Shown here: piece by piece, positions 29,782 through 39,177 of the stretch
How the letters are laid out: each line of letters begins with the position of its first letter
Numbering within the stretch: the stretch's first letter is position 1
Assembly: GCA_036881905.1 (NCBI GenBank)
Contig: JBAJNN010000005.1
Coordinates: 1 to 64,000 of the forward strand
Source of the DNA: JBAJNN01 sp036881905
GTDB lineage: Bacteria > Pseudomonadota > Alphaproteobacteria > Rhizobiales > Im1
Direction: 5' to 3'
DNA: 64,000 nt
Notes under the pieces: generated by a model
What the model saw: only the letters and a program-made list of their open reading frames with translations
Database searches by the model: none
Told to the model about the DNA's origin: nothing
Program-made: the position numbers and the translations under genes

Positions 29782-31251
29782 TCACAATAATCGTTCCCGA
29801 GCCTTTCCGGATATGTTCAAATCATCATGGTCGCAAGACCGTACGGCCCGGCGCGACCGTATGATTTGCGCACGGACGCGGCCGTCATGAAACTCGATCC
29901 CCACCCTACCGTCCGCACCCAATTGCGCGGCCCGTCCGACCGGGTTGCCGCGGTGGTTGCGCACCAGAGCAAAGCCGCGATTGAGCACGGCGCGGTAACT
30001 CAAACTCTCCATGAGTCTGGCCTGCGCCGAAATCCGTCTCTTCAGATCGTCAAGCCTACGGCCCATGCCACGCTCCAGACTCCGGCCGGCGACGTGCGTT
30101 CTTTCGTGTTGTCGCCTGATTGCGGCCAATGGCGTCCCGGGCGCCAAGCGTGACATGATCTGGACCAGACGAGTGTGATGATGCCGGATATTGGCCCTTA
30201 GGGCGCGGTCAAGACCGCCGGAGGCGATGTCGAAACGCTGGCGCGCCAGCTCGAGTCGGTCTTCGGGGCGTCGCAGAACACGCATGGCGGAGCGCAGCCG
30301 CAGCCTGCGCTCCTCAAACAGCCTGACCAGAGAGCGATGCTGACGGGCGGCAAGATCGAGAACCGCCGTCACCAACTCGCCGCGCACCGGCACGACCCGC
30401 TCCGCCGCCGCCGTCGGCGTCGGGGCCCGTTCATCGGCGACATAATCCATGAGCGTCCAGTCGGTCTCATGACCGATGGCGGAAATGAGCGGAATCGTGC
30501 CCTTGGCGGCGGCGCGCACGGCGTCTTCATCGTTGAATCCCCATAAATCCTCGATCGATCCGCCGCCGCGCGCGACAATGATGACATCGGGACGGGGCAC
30601 GATTTTGGCCGGGGATTCGCCGGATACGCCATGGCCGGATCTGCCGGAGGGCGCGAGTGAATTGAACCCCCTGATCGCCGCGGCGACCTCCACGCCGCAG
30701 GTCTTGCCCTGAACCCGCACCGGCCAGACGATGACATGGCGGGGGAAGCGATCGGCCAGCCGGTGCAGGATATCGCGGATCACCGCCCCGCTCGGCGATG
30801 TCACGACGCCGATCACCCGAGGCAGATAGGGCAGGGCGGCCTTGCGTTCCGGCGCAAACAGCCCTTCCGCTTCAAGAACGGCGCGGCGTTTTTGCAAAAG
30901 CGCCATCAGCGCGCCAATGCCCGCCGGTTCCATCCGTTCGACGACGATCTGGTAGCGCGACTGGCCCGGATAGGTCGTGATCCGCCCGGTGACGACGACC
31001 TCAAGGCCCGGCTCCGGCTGAATCTGCAAACTCCCCGCCGCGGAACGCCAGATAACGCCCGACAACACGGCCTTGTCATCCTTAAGATCGAGGTAGATAT
31101 GGCCCGAACCCGGCCGGCTGACCCTTCCAAGCTCGCCGCGCACCCGCACCTGGTCGTAACTGGTCTCGAGCGTGCGCTTAAGCGCTAAGGACAACGCGGC
31201 GACCGACCATTCGACAATGTTGGTTCTGTTCATTTCTTCCGATGGATTCAT
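29782..31251 (-). CDS. xseA: Exodeoxyribonuclease VII large subunit
   Basis: Large subunit of the single-strand-specific nuclease ExoVII, 489 residues from the ATG at 31251 (MNPSEEMNRTNIVEWSVAAL). A further ATG at 31233 is the alternative; the frame upstream does not resemble the family. An OB-fold domain (VRVRGELGRVSRPGSGHIYL, DLKDDKAVLSGVIWR) precedes the catalytic domain with VVTSPSGAVIRDILHRLADR, DVIIVARGGGSIEDLWGFND and IPLISAIGHETDWTLMDYVA. A helical C-terminal region binds XseB, which is not encoded here. Confidence 0.95.
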   Translation of the reverse strand: MNPSEEMNRTNIVEWSVAALSLALKRTLETSYDQVRVRGELGRVSRPGSGHIYLDLKDDKAVLSGVIWRSAAGSLQIQPEPGLEVVVTGRITTYPGQSRYQIVVERMEPAGIGALMALLQKRRAVLEAEGLFAPERKAALPYLPRVIGVVTSPSGAVIRDILHRLADRFPRHVIVWPVRVQGKTCGVEVAAAIRGFNSLAPSGRSGHGVSGESPAKIVPRPDVIIVARGGGSIEDLWGFNDEDAVRAAAKGTIPLISAIGHETDWTLMDYVADERAPTPTAAAERVVPVRGELVTAVLDLAARQHRSLVRLFEERRLRLRSAMRVLRRPEDRLELARQRFDIASGGLDRALRANIRHHHTRLVQIMSRLAPGTPLAAIRRQHERTHVAGRSLERGMGRRLDDLKRRISAQARLMESLSYRAVLNRGFALVRNHRGNPVGRAAQLGADGRVGIEFHDGRVRAQIIRSRRAVRSCDHDDLNISGKARERLL

Positions 31252-31466
31252 GTTTACAAGGTCCAAGCGACGCCTCGAAAATAGCATGGACAGGGAATTC
31301 GCGCGAGACCATGATCGATCGGGGGGCATTTGACGGCGGCGACGATCCTGTAATGGGCGAGACGCCAAAAGCCGATATGTCTCTCCCGGGAAGGAGAACA
31401 CTATCCGCGGCCCGAACCGTCCCGCCCGCTCCGGGAGCAATCGCGATCGGGAGGGGGGCCGTGGTG

Positions 31467-31760
31467 CTATAACAGCTTGACCAGGGCCGCGATAACGGCG
31501 GCCTGCGCCAGCAACAGGCCCGCCACCCATTTGAGAATATCGGCTTTGGTTTCGGCAATATCGCGCTTGAGTGTGACTTCAAGCTCTTTCATGTCGCGTT
31601 TGAACGCAACCTCAAGCTCTTTCAGATCGCGCTTGGTGGCGAGCTTGTCGTCGATCAGCCCGGCCTGCTCCTCGGCGAGCCCCTCCGCCTGGGCCGGTGT
31701 AAAGCCGGCCTTTACCAACCGTTTGGAGTATTTCAGAGTATCGAACATCAAAATATCCAT
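31467..31760 (-). CDS. DUF1640-type coiled-coil membrane protein
   Basis: Intact 97-residue protein. An N-terminal segment MFDTLKYSKRLVKAGFTPAQ is followed by a charged coiled coil with repeated KRD and LKELE units (about 40-70), then one C-terminal membrane helix (WVAGLLLAQAAVIAALVKLL). The architecture resembles DUF1640/CCDC90 proteins, whose bacterial function is unknown. The true start may be the ATG at 31748 (MFDTL). A frameshifted relative lies at 1-270 on the other strand. About 215 bases separate it from xseA. Confidence 0.75.
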   Translation of the reverse strand: MDILMFDTLKYSKRLVKAGFTPAQAEGLAEEQAGLIDDKLATKRDLKELEVAFKRDMKELEVTLKRDIAETKADILKWVAGLLLAQAAVIAALVKLL

Positions 31761-32083
31761 GGATTACCCCCAGCTGAGACTATGTCCAGTGTAACCTCTT
31801 GTCCGTTCACGAGCAAGTCCGGCGCGATGGATACGGCCCTGCCGGTTCCGGCTCATTCATGGGGATTTAAGGCATGATCGGGTTATCCCTTGACCTTGAG
31901 ACCCTCGATCGCGTGATCATCGCCATCGCCACCTGCCATGATCGCCAAACCGCCGGAATGTCGCCGCTGGACCGGACTTACCGATGATGGTTCACCCCGG
32001 TCCCAACCGGCTCGGCGGGTGCGAAGCGCAAGCCCGGATTACTTTCGAAAAACCGTTCCGAATATCGGGCGGCGTCGGCCTGC
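31761..32083. other. Intergenic region, nothing recognised
   Basis: About 320 bases between the DUF1640 gene and the 3' end of the binding-protein operon. No gene, RNA or clear terminator was identified. Confidence 0.4.
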
Positions 32084-33664
32084 TCATTTGGCCGGTTCGG
32101 CGTCGCAATCCCACCACATATGGGAGAAATCATAATCGAAGCTCTGCATGGGGACCTGATAATACCCATGCAGACAGATATTGGCGGCAAATCGCTTCTT
32201 TTGCGTCAACAGGAAGACATCGGACTGCCGCTCGTGAAGCTCAGCCTGGATATCCTTGTAAAGACTGTTGCGCCGGTCGGTATCGATGGCCTTGCGCGAC
32301 GCATCGATCAAAGCGTCGATCTCGGGATCTTCCACCCAGCTCATCGACGACCACGTGCCCGCGGCCTGCGAGTGATACTGGACGAAGAACACCGAATCGG
32401 GTGAAGGGTAGGTCGGCGCGAAGAAGACCTGCGTCGCATTCGGCGTGGTAGTGGGCGAGGACGCCAGTTCAGTGATGCGGTTCCACGGTTCGGGCTGCAA
32501 TTCCACCTCAAAGCCGATGGTTTCCAAACTGGCCTTGAACAAGAGGGCGATCTCTTCTTCGAATGCAATCTTGGCGACGTAAGAATGGGTGAGTTTGATC
32601 GGCCCGGAACCGGCATATTTCGACTTTTTAATCTCCTGGGCCGCCTTTTCGAGGTTGAATTTGGGAGAGGCAAGCGTATCCAGAACGGCATCGGCAAAGG
32701 CCGGCGCCAGTGGACCTTTCAGTTCGCCGCCCGGATAGATGACATCTCTTACGGTCGCATAATCCATGGCATAAGCGATGGCGCGACGAATGTGAACATC
32801 ATCGGTCGGCGCCTTCTGGTTGTTCAACTTCAAATAGAAGCTCGTCGCCGTATCGACGGAAAGTACGCGATAATCGTCGAGCTTCCCGATGGCCTCATAG
32901 GTCTCGCTGGCCTGATTTGGCGAAGACATGCCGAGCCGCCCACGCGCTGCCAGCGCCTTCACCGTCGCCTCATCGCGGGTGACGACGAATCGCAGTTCGT
33001 CGATGGGCTGTTTTCGGGCCCAACCGCCATGATAGCCCTCATAGCGCGACAGGGTCATGCCGGAGCCGCGCGTCCAGTGGTCGAGCCTGTAGGGACCGGC
33101 GCCGCAAGCGTGGTCGCCAAGCCAGCTCTCGCCCCACTCGCCATCGCCCTTCTCCTTCACCAGATCGGAATTGACGACGAGAATCAGCGGCGTCGTGGCG
33201 ATGAACGGGGCGTGCACCCTATTCAGCACGATCTCGACCGTGCGTGGTCCAAGCGCCCTGACGTTTTCCGGTTCGACAAGTCCGGAAAACAGGTAAGCCG
33301 GTCCTTCATCGACAGCGATCAGCCGCCGCAGCGACCACACCACATCTTTCGCTTCGACCGGCGATCCATCCTGGAAAGTGGCGTTTTGTTTAAGTTTGAA
33401 GGTGTAGGTTTTGTTGTCGTCGGAAATGTCCCAACTTTCGGCGAGTTGCGGGACGATCCCGCCATTGCCGTCAACGCTCGTCAGCCCGTCATAGAGATTC
33501 ACGATCGCCATATATTCGGTATAGTCGTTGACCTTGGCCGGGTCGATCGTGCCGAAAATCTGCGTGGCGTTGACGGTCAGCGACACCGTGTCGCGCGCCA
33601 GGGCGGGAAGCCCCGCCGTGGCGGCGATGAGCAAGGCGATCGGGACGCGCAAAAGGTTTTTCAT
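32084..33664 (-). CDS. ABC transporter substrate-binding protein (peptide/nickel family)
   Basis: Periplasmic solute-binding protein of family 5, 526 residues. The signal peptide MKNLLRVPIALLIAATAGLP is cleaved near ALA-RDT (23). Family hallmarks are VPQLAESWDISDDNKTYTFK, LKQNATFQDGSPVEAKDVVW and the mid-region PTDDVHIRRAIAYAMDYATV. The upstream longer frame lacks a signal peptide and is rejected. It is the last gene of the operon beginning near 41084 and supplies ligand to its permeases. The substrate is not predictable from sequence; it is only distantly similar to DppA at 5658-7253. Confidence 0.9.
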   Translation of the reverse strand: MKNLLRVPIALLIAATAGLPALARDTVSLTVNATQIFGTIDPAKVNDYTEYMAIVNLYDGLTSVDGNGGIVPQLAESWDISDDNKTYTFKLKQNATFQDGSPVEAKDVVWSLRRLIAVDEGPAYLFSGLVEPENVRALGPRTVEIVLNRVHAPFIATTPLILVVNSDLVKEKGDGEWGESWLGDHACGAGPYRLDHWTRGSGMTLSRYEGYHGGWARKQPIDELRFVVTRDEATVKALAARGRLGMSSPNQASETYEAIGKLDDYRVLSVDTATSFYLKLNNQKAPTDDVHIRRAIAYAMDYATVRDVIYPGGELKGPLAPAFADAVLDTLASPKFNLEKAAQEIKKSKYAGSGPIKLTHSYVAKIAFEEEIALLFKASLETIGFEVELQPEPWNRITELASSPTTTPNATQVFFAPTYPSPDSVFFVQYHSQAAGTWSSMSWVEDPEIDALIDASRKAIDTDRRNSLYKDIQAELHERQSDVFLLTQKKRFAANICLHGYYQVPMQSFDYDFSHMWWDCDAEPAK

Positions 33665-33704
33665 GACGGGTTTCCCCTCCGGTTGATACCTGGTCGGCCC
33701 TTCT

Positions 33705-34796
33705 TCATCGGGACAACTCCCCGATGGGGACGTAATCGTGTGAATATCCGAAATAACCGGGACCGACAAGGTCAAGCCCGGCCGGCGTCGCCCATTGCGG
33801 ATCGCAGGCCAGCCCGATCATGGTGACGGCGCGGCCGAAGCGCAGCTGTTCGGTGGTCACCGGCAGGCCGCCATCGGCGTCGAGCGCGCAAATCAGATCA
33901 GGCGTGACCGCCAGAAGGCGATCGTCGCCATCCGAGGCGATGAGATATTCATTCTGGAAATGGACCGTGAAGACACGGCCTTTATCCGCGTCCATACCCT
34001 TGAAGATGGCGCGGCCGCGGGCGAAACCGCCCTCGGTGCGCCGCTCGATGTCGGTGATGCGACCGGTGAACAAACGCCTGCCGTCGAGACGGTCTATCAG
34101 CGCCTGAGCCGGGTTGCGGTTCGCCCGGCGCTCGGCGGCGATCATGGCGCCGACTTCCTTAATCAGCGACATGGTGCCGCGCAGGATGGCGCGTTTCATT
34201 TCGCAACCCGACATGGGATAGAGCGCGACAAGCGCCGCCCCGCCCATCTCGACCGTCTGGCAGCGGGCGAGACGCTCGCCCCAGCGGTTGGAAACGGTGT
34301 CGAGAACAGAGAAGTTGGCCTTGTCGTCGACCAGCACCATCGGCGTCGCCTTGACGCCGTGCATGGTGAAGCTGACCATCTGCAGCTCGGGGAAGGCCCG
34401 CCCCATGCCGTCGCCGTCGATCAGCGGCAGGCCGCTCGCCGCCGCGATCGCGTAGGGAATGGTCGAATTCAGCCCCCCCGCCTCGATGCAGACCAGCGCA
34501 TCGGCTCGGCGTCCGAGAACATTCTCAAGCCGTTTCAGCGCTTCATAGGCCTCGCGCCCGTTCGGCGGTTTTTCCAGCATGACCGTCGGCGCGCCCATCA
34601 TGCACACCGGTACGCACAGCGCGTCGTCGGGGACCATATCGGGCGCGATCACCGTGACCGGACCGTGGCGGGCGATGGCGGATTGAGCCATCAGCTTGCC
34701 GATATAAGGGTCACCACCTCCGCCCGTCGCCAGGAAAGCGCCGCCGAGCGCAACGGCGTCCATATCGGAGTCATCGACCGTGAAAACCGGTATCAT
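33705..34796 (-). CDS. DUF917 family protein (first of two)
   Basis: 363 residues, cytoplasmic, no signal peptide. The N-terminal glycine-rich motif ATGGGGDPYIGKL (23-35) and the central GLPLIDGDGMGRAFPELQMV are the hallmarks of DUF917, whose genes are commonly next to hydantoinase/oxoprolinase genes. The biochemical role is unproven. It overlaps its paralogue at 34793-35908 by four bases, and the two clearly arose by duplication. Probably works with the HyuA-type protein on the imported substrate. Confidence 0.88.
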   Translation of the reverse strand: MIPVFTVDDSDMDAVALGGAFLATGGGGDPYIGKLMAQSAIARHGPVTVIAPDMVPDDALCVPVCMMGAPTVMLEKPPNGREAYEALKRLENVLGRRADALVCIEAGGLNSTIPYAIAAASGLPLIDGDGMGRAFPELQMVSFTMHGVKATPMVLVDDKANFSVLDTVSNRWGERLARCQTVEMGGAALVALYPMSGCEMKRAILRGTMSLIKEVGAMIAAERRANRNPAQALIDRLDGRRLFTGRITDIERRTEGGFARGRAIFKGMDADKGRVFTVHFQNEYLIASDGDDRLLAVTPDLICALDADGGLPVTTEQLRFGRAVTMIGLACDPQWATPAGLDLVGPGYFGYSHDYVPIGELSR

Positions 34797-35908
34797 GCGC
34801 TTGCCTCATTCATCGCCCGCATCGGCCGCCATGTCAATTCGGTGAAGCCGAAACCGGCCGGCCCGACCACGTCGAGGGCTTCGGGCGTCCGCAATAACGG
34901 GTGGGATGGCAGGGCGAGCACGGTGACGCGCTGGCCGTAGCGCAGCATTTCCGTGGTAATCGCCCCGCCGGTATCGGTATCGAGAATGACGATCAAATCC
35001 GGCACGATGACCTCGACCTTGCCATTGCGGGAAAAGACGAGATTTTCATTCTGGATCAGAATACCGGCGGCGTCGCCGGCAAAATCATCGAATCCGATCA
35101 GCCTGACCTCGCCGCTGACGAAACCGCCGCGCAAATGCCGTTTCAGCTCGTTGATCTTGCCGCGAAAGACGACGGCGCCATCCTCATTCGCGCAGATAGC
35201 GGCGATCGGAGCCGAACCGGCGCGGCGCGCTTCAAGGACGGCGTTTCCCAGAGCGATCGCCCTGGTGTAGGACCCGGGGATCGAATGCCGCTTCACGAAG
35301 GCGCCCGTCATCGGCGCGCCGGCGAGAACTGAGGCGCCGCCCTGCGCCACCACGCAGGCCCGCGCCATTCGCTCGCGCCATTTCTCCGAAACGGCATGGT
35401 CGAAAATGACGATATTGCCATGCACATCGCACAGCGCCGAGGGTGTCGAGCAATGGCCGTAAATGGCGTAAGTGGTCATCTGCATTTCCGGGAAAGCGCG
35501 GCCCATGCCGTCGCAATCGACGACGGGCAGGCCGGCAAACGCGGCGACAATCAGCGGTTCCATGGCGTTCGCGCCGCCGATTTCCTCACAAGCGATGGCG
35601 TCAACGCGCAGGCCGAGCCGTTCTTCCACAGCGCGCAGGCAGTTTAAACCCTCGCGCCCCTGCCTGATGCGCTCGAAAGAGACGAGCGGAGCGCCGATCC
35701 CGCCGAGCGACACGATTCTGGCGTCGTCTTGGAGCTCAGCCAGCGGCAACATCTTCGGCACATGACCCTCGCGCAACGCCCGGCGCGCCCGCAGCTTGCC
35801 GAGATAGGGATTGCCGCCGCCACCGGCGCCGAGAATCCCGGAGCCGATCTCCAGCGCATCGAGCATTGTCTCGTCGAGACTCCAAATCCTTGCCGTGCGT
35901 TCAGGCAT
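34793..35908 (-). CDS. DUF917 family protein (second of two)
   Basis: 371 residues. The glycine-rich motif GAGGGGNPYLGKL is at 27-39 and the central motif is LPVVDCDGMGRAFPEMQMTT. It has the same fold-level pattern as the downstream paralogue but is well diverged from it, which suggests a heteromeric pair or distinct roles. Its start overlaps the end of the hydantoinase-type gene by eight bases, implying coupled translation. Confidence 0.88.
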   Translation of the reverse strand: MPERTARIWSLDETMLDALEIGSGILGAGGGGNPYLGKLRARRALREGHVPKMLPLAELQDDARIVSLGGIGAPLVSFERIRQGREGLNCLRAVEERLGLRVDAIACEEIGGANAMEPLIVAAFAGLPVVDCDGMGRAFPEMQMTTYAIYGHCSTPSALCDVHGNIVIFDHAVSEKWRERMARACVVAQGGASVLAGAPMTGAFVKRHSIPGSYTRAIALGNAVLEARRAGSAPIAAICANEDGAVVFRGKINELKRHLRGGFVSGEVRLIGFDDFAGDAAGILIQNENLVFSRNGKVEVIVPDLIVILDTDTGGAITTEMLRYGQRVTVLALPSHPLLRTPEALDVVGPAGFGFTELTWRPMRAMNEASA

Positions 35909-37463
35909 GAAGACCCTCCATTTCGCCGATCACCTTAACGCGAATGCGCGTGGCGTTGCCCGGCAGATAGGCTAAGGGGATGTCCTCGCGCTCGATCGTT
36001 TCGATGGTCTCGGCCTTCGCGCCGGCGCGAATGGCCTTCGCGCGCGCCTCGGCAATGGCCGTTTCCAGGCAGCTTTCGCGGGTCGGCCCGTTTTGCAGCG
36101 AGAAGATACGGTCCACCTCGCCGCCGATCTGGGCGATGGCCGCGCCCACCGCATTGGCGACGGCGAAGTTTTCAGGCCGGATCACCTCCAACCGCCCAAG
36201 CCGGTCGGGCATCAGGATGGAGCCGCCGCCGACGGCGATGACCGGGATCGGGTCGGGAGAGATGCGGCCGCGCTCGACGCCGCGTTCAAGCGTTGCCGTC
36301 ATTTCGGCGCGCGCCTTGACGATGAAGTCATGATCGAGCGAGGCGGCCGCCGATGGTCGGGTTCCGACCGCGGCCTTGCCGAGGGCGACGGCGATATCGG
36401 TCGCCGTCGGCGTTTCGCCGCCAAAGACCAGCGCCTCTCGCGTGATCATATAGCCGACCGATTGCGGGCCGACCGTCACCCCGCCATCTTCCCGCTCGCG
36501 CACCAGCGAGCCGCCGCCAAGGCCGATGGAGAACACATCGGGCATGCGAAAATTCGTGCGCACCCCGCCAATATCGACCACCGTCGCCGCCTGGCGCGGA
36601 AAGCCGCGGCGCAGGGCGCCGATATCCGTGGTGGTGCCGCCGATATCGACGACGATGGCGTCGCGCCTGCCGGTCAGGAAGGCCGCGCCCCGCATCGAGT
36701 TGGTCGGGCCGGAGGCAAAGGTGAGCACGGGAAATTTCCTCACCATTTCGGCCGCCATCAGCGTGCCGTCATTCTGGGTGATGAAGAAGGCACAGCGCAG
36801 ACCGGCGGAGGAAAGCGCCTTGGCGAAAGCCTTAACCGTGCGCTCGCTCAGCCTCAGCAAAGAGGCGTTCATGATCGCCGCATTTTCGCGTTCCAGAAGA
36901 CCGATGCGGCCGATGTCGCTTGAAAGCACCACCCGTAGCTTCGGGTGTTTTTTCACAAGTCGCGTGCGCGCCTCTTCCTCCATTTTGCTGTTGATCGGGC
37001 TGAAGACCGAGCTGATCGAGGCGGCAGGGAGCCGCTTCGCGCCGATGTCGTCGGCGATGCGGTCGATCTCGTCGGTATCGAGGGCGGCGATCTCGCTTCC
37101 GTCGAACTCGTAGCCGCCGCGCACCATATAAGTATGGTTTCCGGTCGCCTCGCGCAAACTCTCCGGCCAGTCCACCATGGGCGGCAGGCAGGCGGTGGCG
37201 GGCAGGCCGAGCCGGATCGCCGCCACCGGATTGAGGTGCTTGCGCTCGATCACCGCATTAGTGAAATGCGTGGTGCCGATCATCGCGTGAGCGATTCCCT
37301 CGCGATCGACACCCGATCTGTCGATAGCGGTTTCCAGCGCTTCCAGAACGCCGCTTAAGACATCTTCCGTCGTCAATGTCTTCACGCCGGCGAGTACGGT
37401 GCGGCCCTGCATGATGACCGCGTCGGTATTGGTTCCTCCGACATCGATTCCAAGACGATACAT
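35901..37463 (-). CDS. Hydantoinase/oxoprolinase family protein (HyuA-type)
   Basis: 520 residues with the actin/Hsp70-like ATPase fold of the family. The N-terminal phosphate motif is MYRLGIDVGGTNTDAVIM (1-18); the second is VVDIGGTTTDIGALRRG from 271. FITQNDGTLM and FASGPTNSMRGAAFLTG are family signatures. Relatives hydrolyse 5-membered cyclic amides (hydantoins, 5-oxoproline) with ATP. The chain has only the HyuA-like part, and no HyuB-like gene is present in the operon; the adjacent DUF917 proteins may take that place. The substrate is unknown. Confidence 0.87.
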   Translation of the reverse strand: MYRLGIDVGGTNTDAVIMQGRTVLAGVKTLTTEDVLSGVLEALETAIDRSGVDREGIAHAMIGTTHFTNAVIERKHLNPVAAIRLGLPATACLPPMVDWPESLREATGNHTYMVRGGYEFDGSEIAALDTDEIDRIADDIGAKRLPAASISSVFSPINSKMEEEARTRLVKKHPKLRVVLSSDIGRIGLLERENAAIMNASLLRLSERTVKAFAKALSSAGLRCAFFITQNDGTLMAAEMVRKFPVLTFASGPTNSMRGAAFLTGRRDAIVVDIGGTTTDIGALRRGFPRQAATVVDIGGVRTNFRMPDVFSIGLGGGSLVREREDGGVTVGPQSVGYMITREALVFGGETPTATDIAVALGKAAVGTRPSAAASLDHDFIVKARAEMTATLERGVERGRISPDPIPVIAVGGGSILMPDRLGRLEVIRPENFAVANAVGAAIAQIGGEVDRIFSLQNGPTRESCLETAIAEARAKAIRAGAKAETIETIEREDIPLAYLPGNATRIRVKVIGEMEGLHA

Positions 37464-37491
37464 TGGTCTTTCTCTCCGTTTCCCATCGGGG

Positions 37492-39177
37492 CTATGATCG
37501 GGCGCGCGCGCCGACGAGATAACGCCGCCGTTCCTCGGGGCCGATGTGGGGTTTGAGGTTCTCTTCCTCCTCCGACATCACCGGCGCCGCGGCGATAAGG
37601 GCGCGGGTATAGGGGTGACGCGGCCGGGCAAAGACGATACGCGGGCTCCCCGTCTCCACGATCCTGCCCTTCAGCATGATGGCGATGCGGCCGCAGAAAT
37701 TGCGCATCAGCGACAAATCATGCGAGATGAACAGGAAGGTCAGGCCAAGCGTGTCGCCAAGCCGGGTCAGAAGCCGGATGACGTTCCTTTGCACCGAAAC
37801 GTCAAGCGCCGAAGTCGGCTCGTCGAGCACGATGATCCGCGGCTCGGCGGCAAGCGCGCGGGCGATCGCCACACGCTGCTTCTGGCCGCCGGACAGCTCA
37901 TGGGGGAATTTCGACGCATAGTGTGACGGCAAATCCACGTCGCAGAGCAACGTCTCGATGCGGCTCGCCGCGGCCGCCCCCCTGACGCCGACAAAGGCCA
38001 GCGGCACGGCTAATGTCTGGCCGACCGTGCGCTTCGGGTTCAGTGACGTGCCGGGGTTTTGGTAAACGAGCTGGATACGGTTGCGCCGCGCCGCCGCGGA
38101 TCCGGCGTCAACCGGTTTACCGGCGATCATGATCGCGCCGCTGCTCGCGTGGGCAAGTCCCATGATCATGCGGGCAAGCGTGGTCTTGCCCGAGCCGGAC
38201 TCGCCGGCAAGCCCGAAAATCTCGCCCTCGCGAATGGACAACGAAACCTCTTTGACCGCGACATGGCGCGAGCTCTTGGCGAACGCGGACCGCCTCGCGA
38301 ACGCCTTTGAAACGGCGGTCAGTTCGATCATCGGCTTTGCCGTCGATGCGGGCCGGTTGACCACGGCCGCGCCGTAAAGTGGCGGAATCGCTTCCACAAG
38401 TTGGCGGGTATAAGCCGCTTGCGGGCGGCGAAACAGGCCGGTCGTCCGCCCATACTCAATGATCTCGCCATGGCGCATGACATAAATCTCGTCCACCATC
38501 CGACGCACCAGGCCGAGATTATGGGTGATCATCAGAAGCGACAGGCCGTTATCCGAAACCCGCCGGTCGATCAGCGTCATGATTTCGTCCTGCGTGGTGA
38601 CGTCGAGCGCCGTGCCGGGTTCATCGGCGATCAGCAGCTCCGGCTGGTGCAGGAGGGACAGCGCAATCAGCGCGCGCTGGCGCATGCCGCCGGAAAGCTG
38701 TGCCGGATAAGCGGCGAAGATCCATTCCGGATCGGACAGTTGAACCTTTCGCAGCACATCGAAGATGCGCGCCTTACGCTCGGCGCAAGAGGCGCAGATC
38801 CCCAGGCGCCGATCAGCGAAACGCATCACATCGTCAAGATGCCGACCGATCTGCAACACCGGATTGAAGGACGATAAGGGGTCCTGCATGATGATGGAGA
38901 AAGCGGTCCCTTTCAGCGCCTCGCGCCGCTTCGGCGGCATATCGAGCACGCTCTCGCCGCGTAAGGATATCCGCCCGCTTTCGATCCGGGCAGTGTCGGG
39001 CAACGTGCCCAATATCGCCCTGCCGGTGAGCGATTTGCCGCAACCGGTCTCGCCGATCAGTGCCACGCGCCCGCCTTCGGGGACCGACAGCGCCACATCC
39101 TTGAGAATATGTTGGCGGCGACCATAGGCGCTAAACGACACATTGAGGTCGGAAATATCGAGAAGGTTCCGCATCAC
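37492..39177 (-). CDS. Fused double ABC transporter ATP-binding protein (DppD-DppF type)
   Basis: 561 residues carrying two complete ATPase domains. Domain 1 has Walker A GETGCGKS at 42-49, LSGGM at 161-165 and LLIADE at 181-186. Domain 2 has GESGSGKTT at 325-333, LSGGQ at 428-432 and the Walker B IIVLDEPTSALD. It therefore replaces separate DppD and DppF proteins and would energise the two adjacent permeases. Its ATG follows the upstream permease stop directly. Similar fused ATPases occur in glutathione and other peptide importers (GsiA type). Confidence 0.92.
   Translation of the reverse strand: MMRNLLDISDLNVSFSAYGRRQHILKDVALSVPEGGRVALIGETGCGKSLTGRAILGTLPDTARIESGRISLRGESVLDMPPKRREALKGTAFSIIMQDPLSSFNPVLQIGRHLDDVMRFADRRLGICASCAERKARIFDVLRKVQLSDPEWIFAAYPAQLSGGMRQRALIALSLLHQPELLIADEPGTALDVTTQDEIMTLIDRRVSDNGLSLLMITHNLGLVRRMVDEIYVMRHGEIIEYGRTTGLFRRPQAAYTRQLVEAIPPLYGAAVVNRPASTAKPMIELTAVSKAFARRSAFAKSSRHVAVKEVSLSIREGEIFGLAGESGSGKTTLARMIMGLAHASSGAIMIAGKPVDAGSAAARRNRIQLVYQNPGTSLNPKRTVGQTLAVPLAFVGVRGAAAASRIETLLCDVDLPSHYASKFPHELSGGQKQRVAIARALAAEPRIIVLDEPTSALDVSVQRNVIRLLTRLGDTLGLTFLFISHDLSLMRNFCGRIAIMLKGRIVETGSPRIVFARPRHPYTRALIAAAPVMSEEEENLKPHIGPEERRRYLVGARARS

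Noticed and set aside
32585..33826. Plus-strand 413-codon frame opposite the binding-protein gene
   Set aside because: Antisense of a gene with a clear signal peptide and family motifs; no ribosome site or known domain.
33795..36923. Long plus-strand frames opposite the DUF917 and hydantoinase genes (33795-34940, 36093-36923)
   Set aside because: Arg/Ala/Asp-rich antisense translations caused by high GC at third positions.
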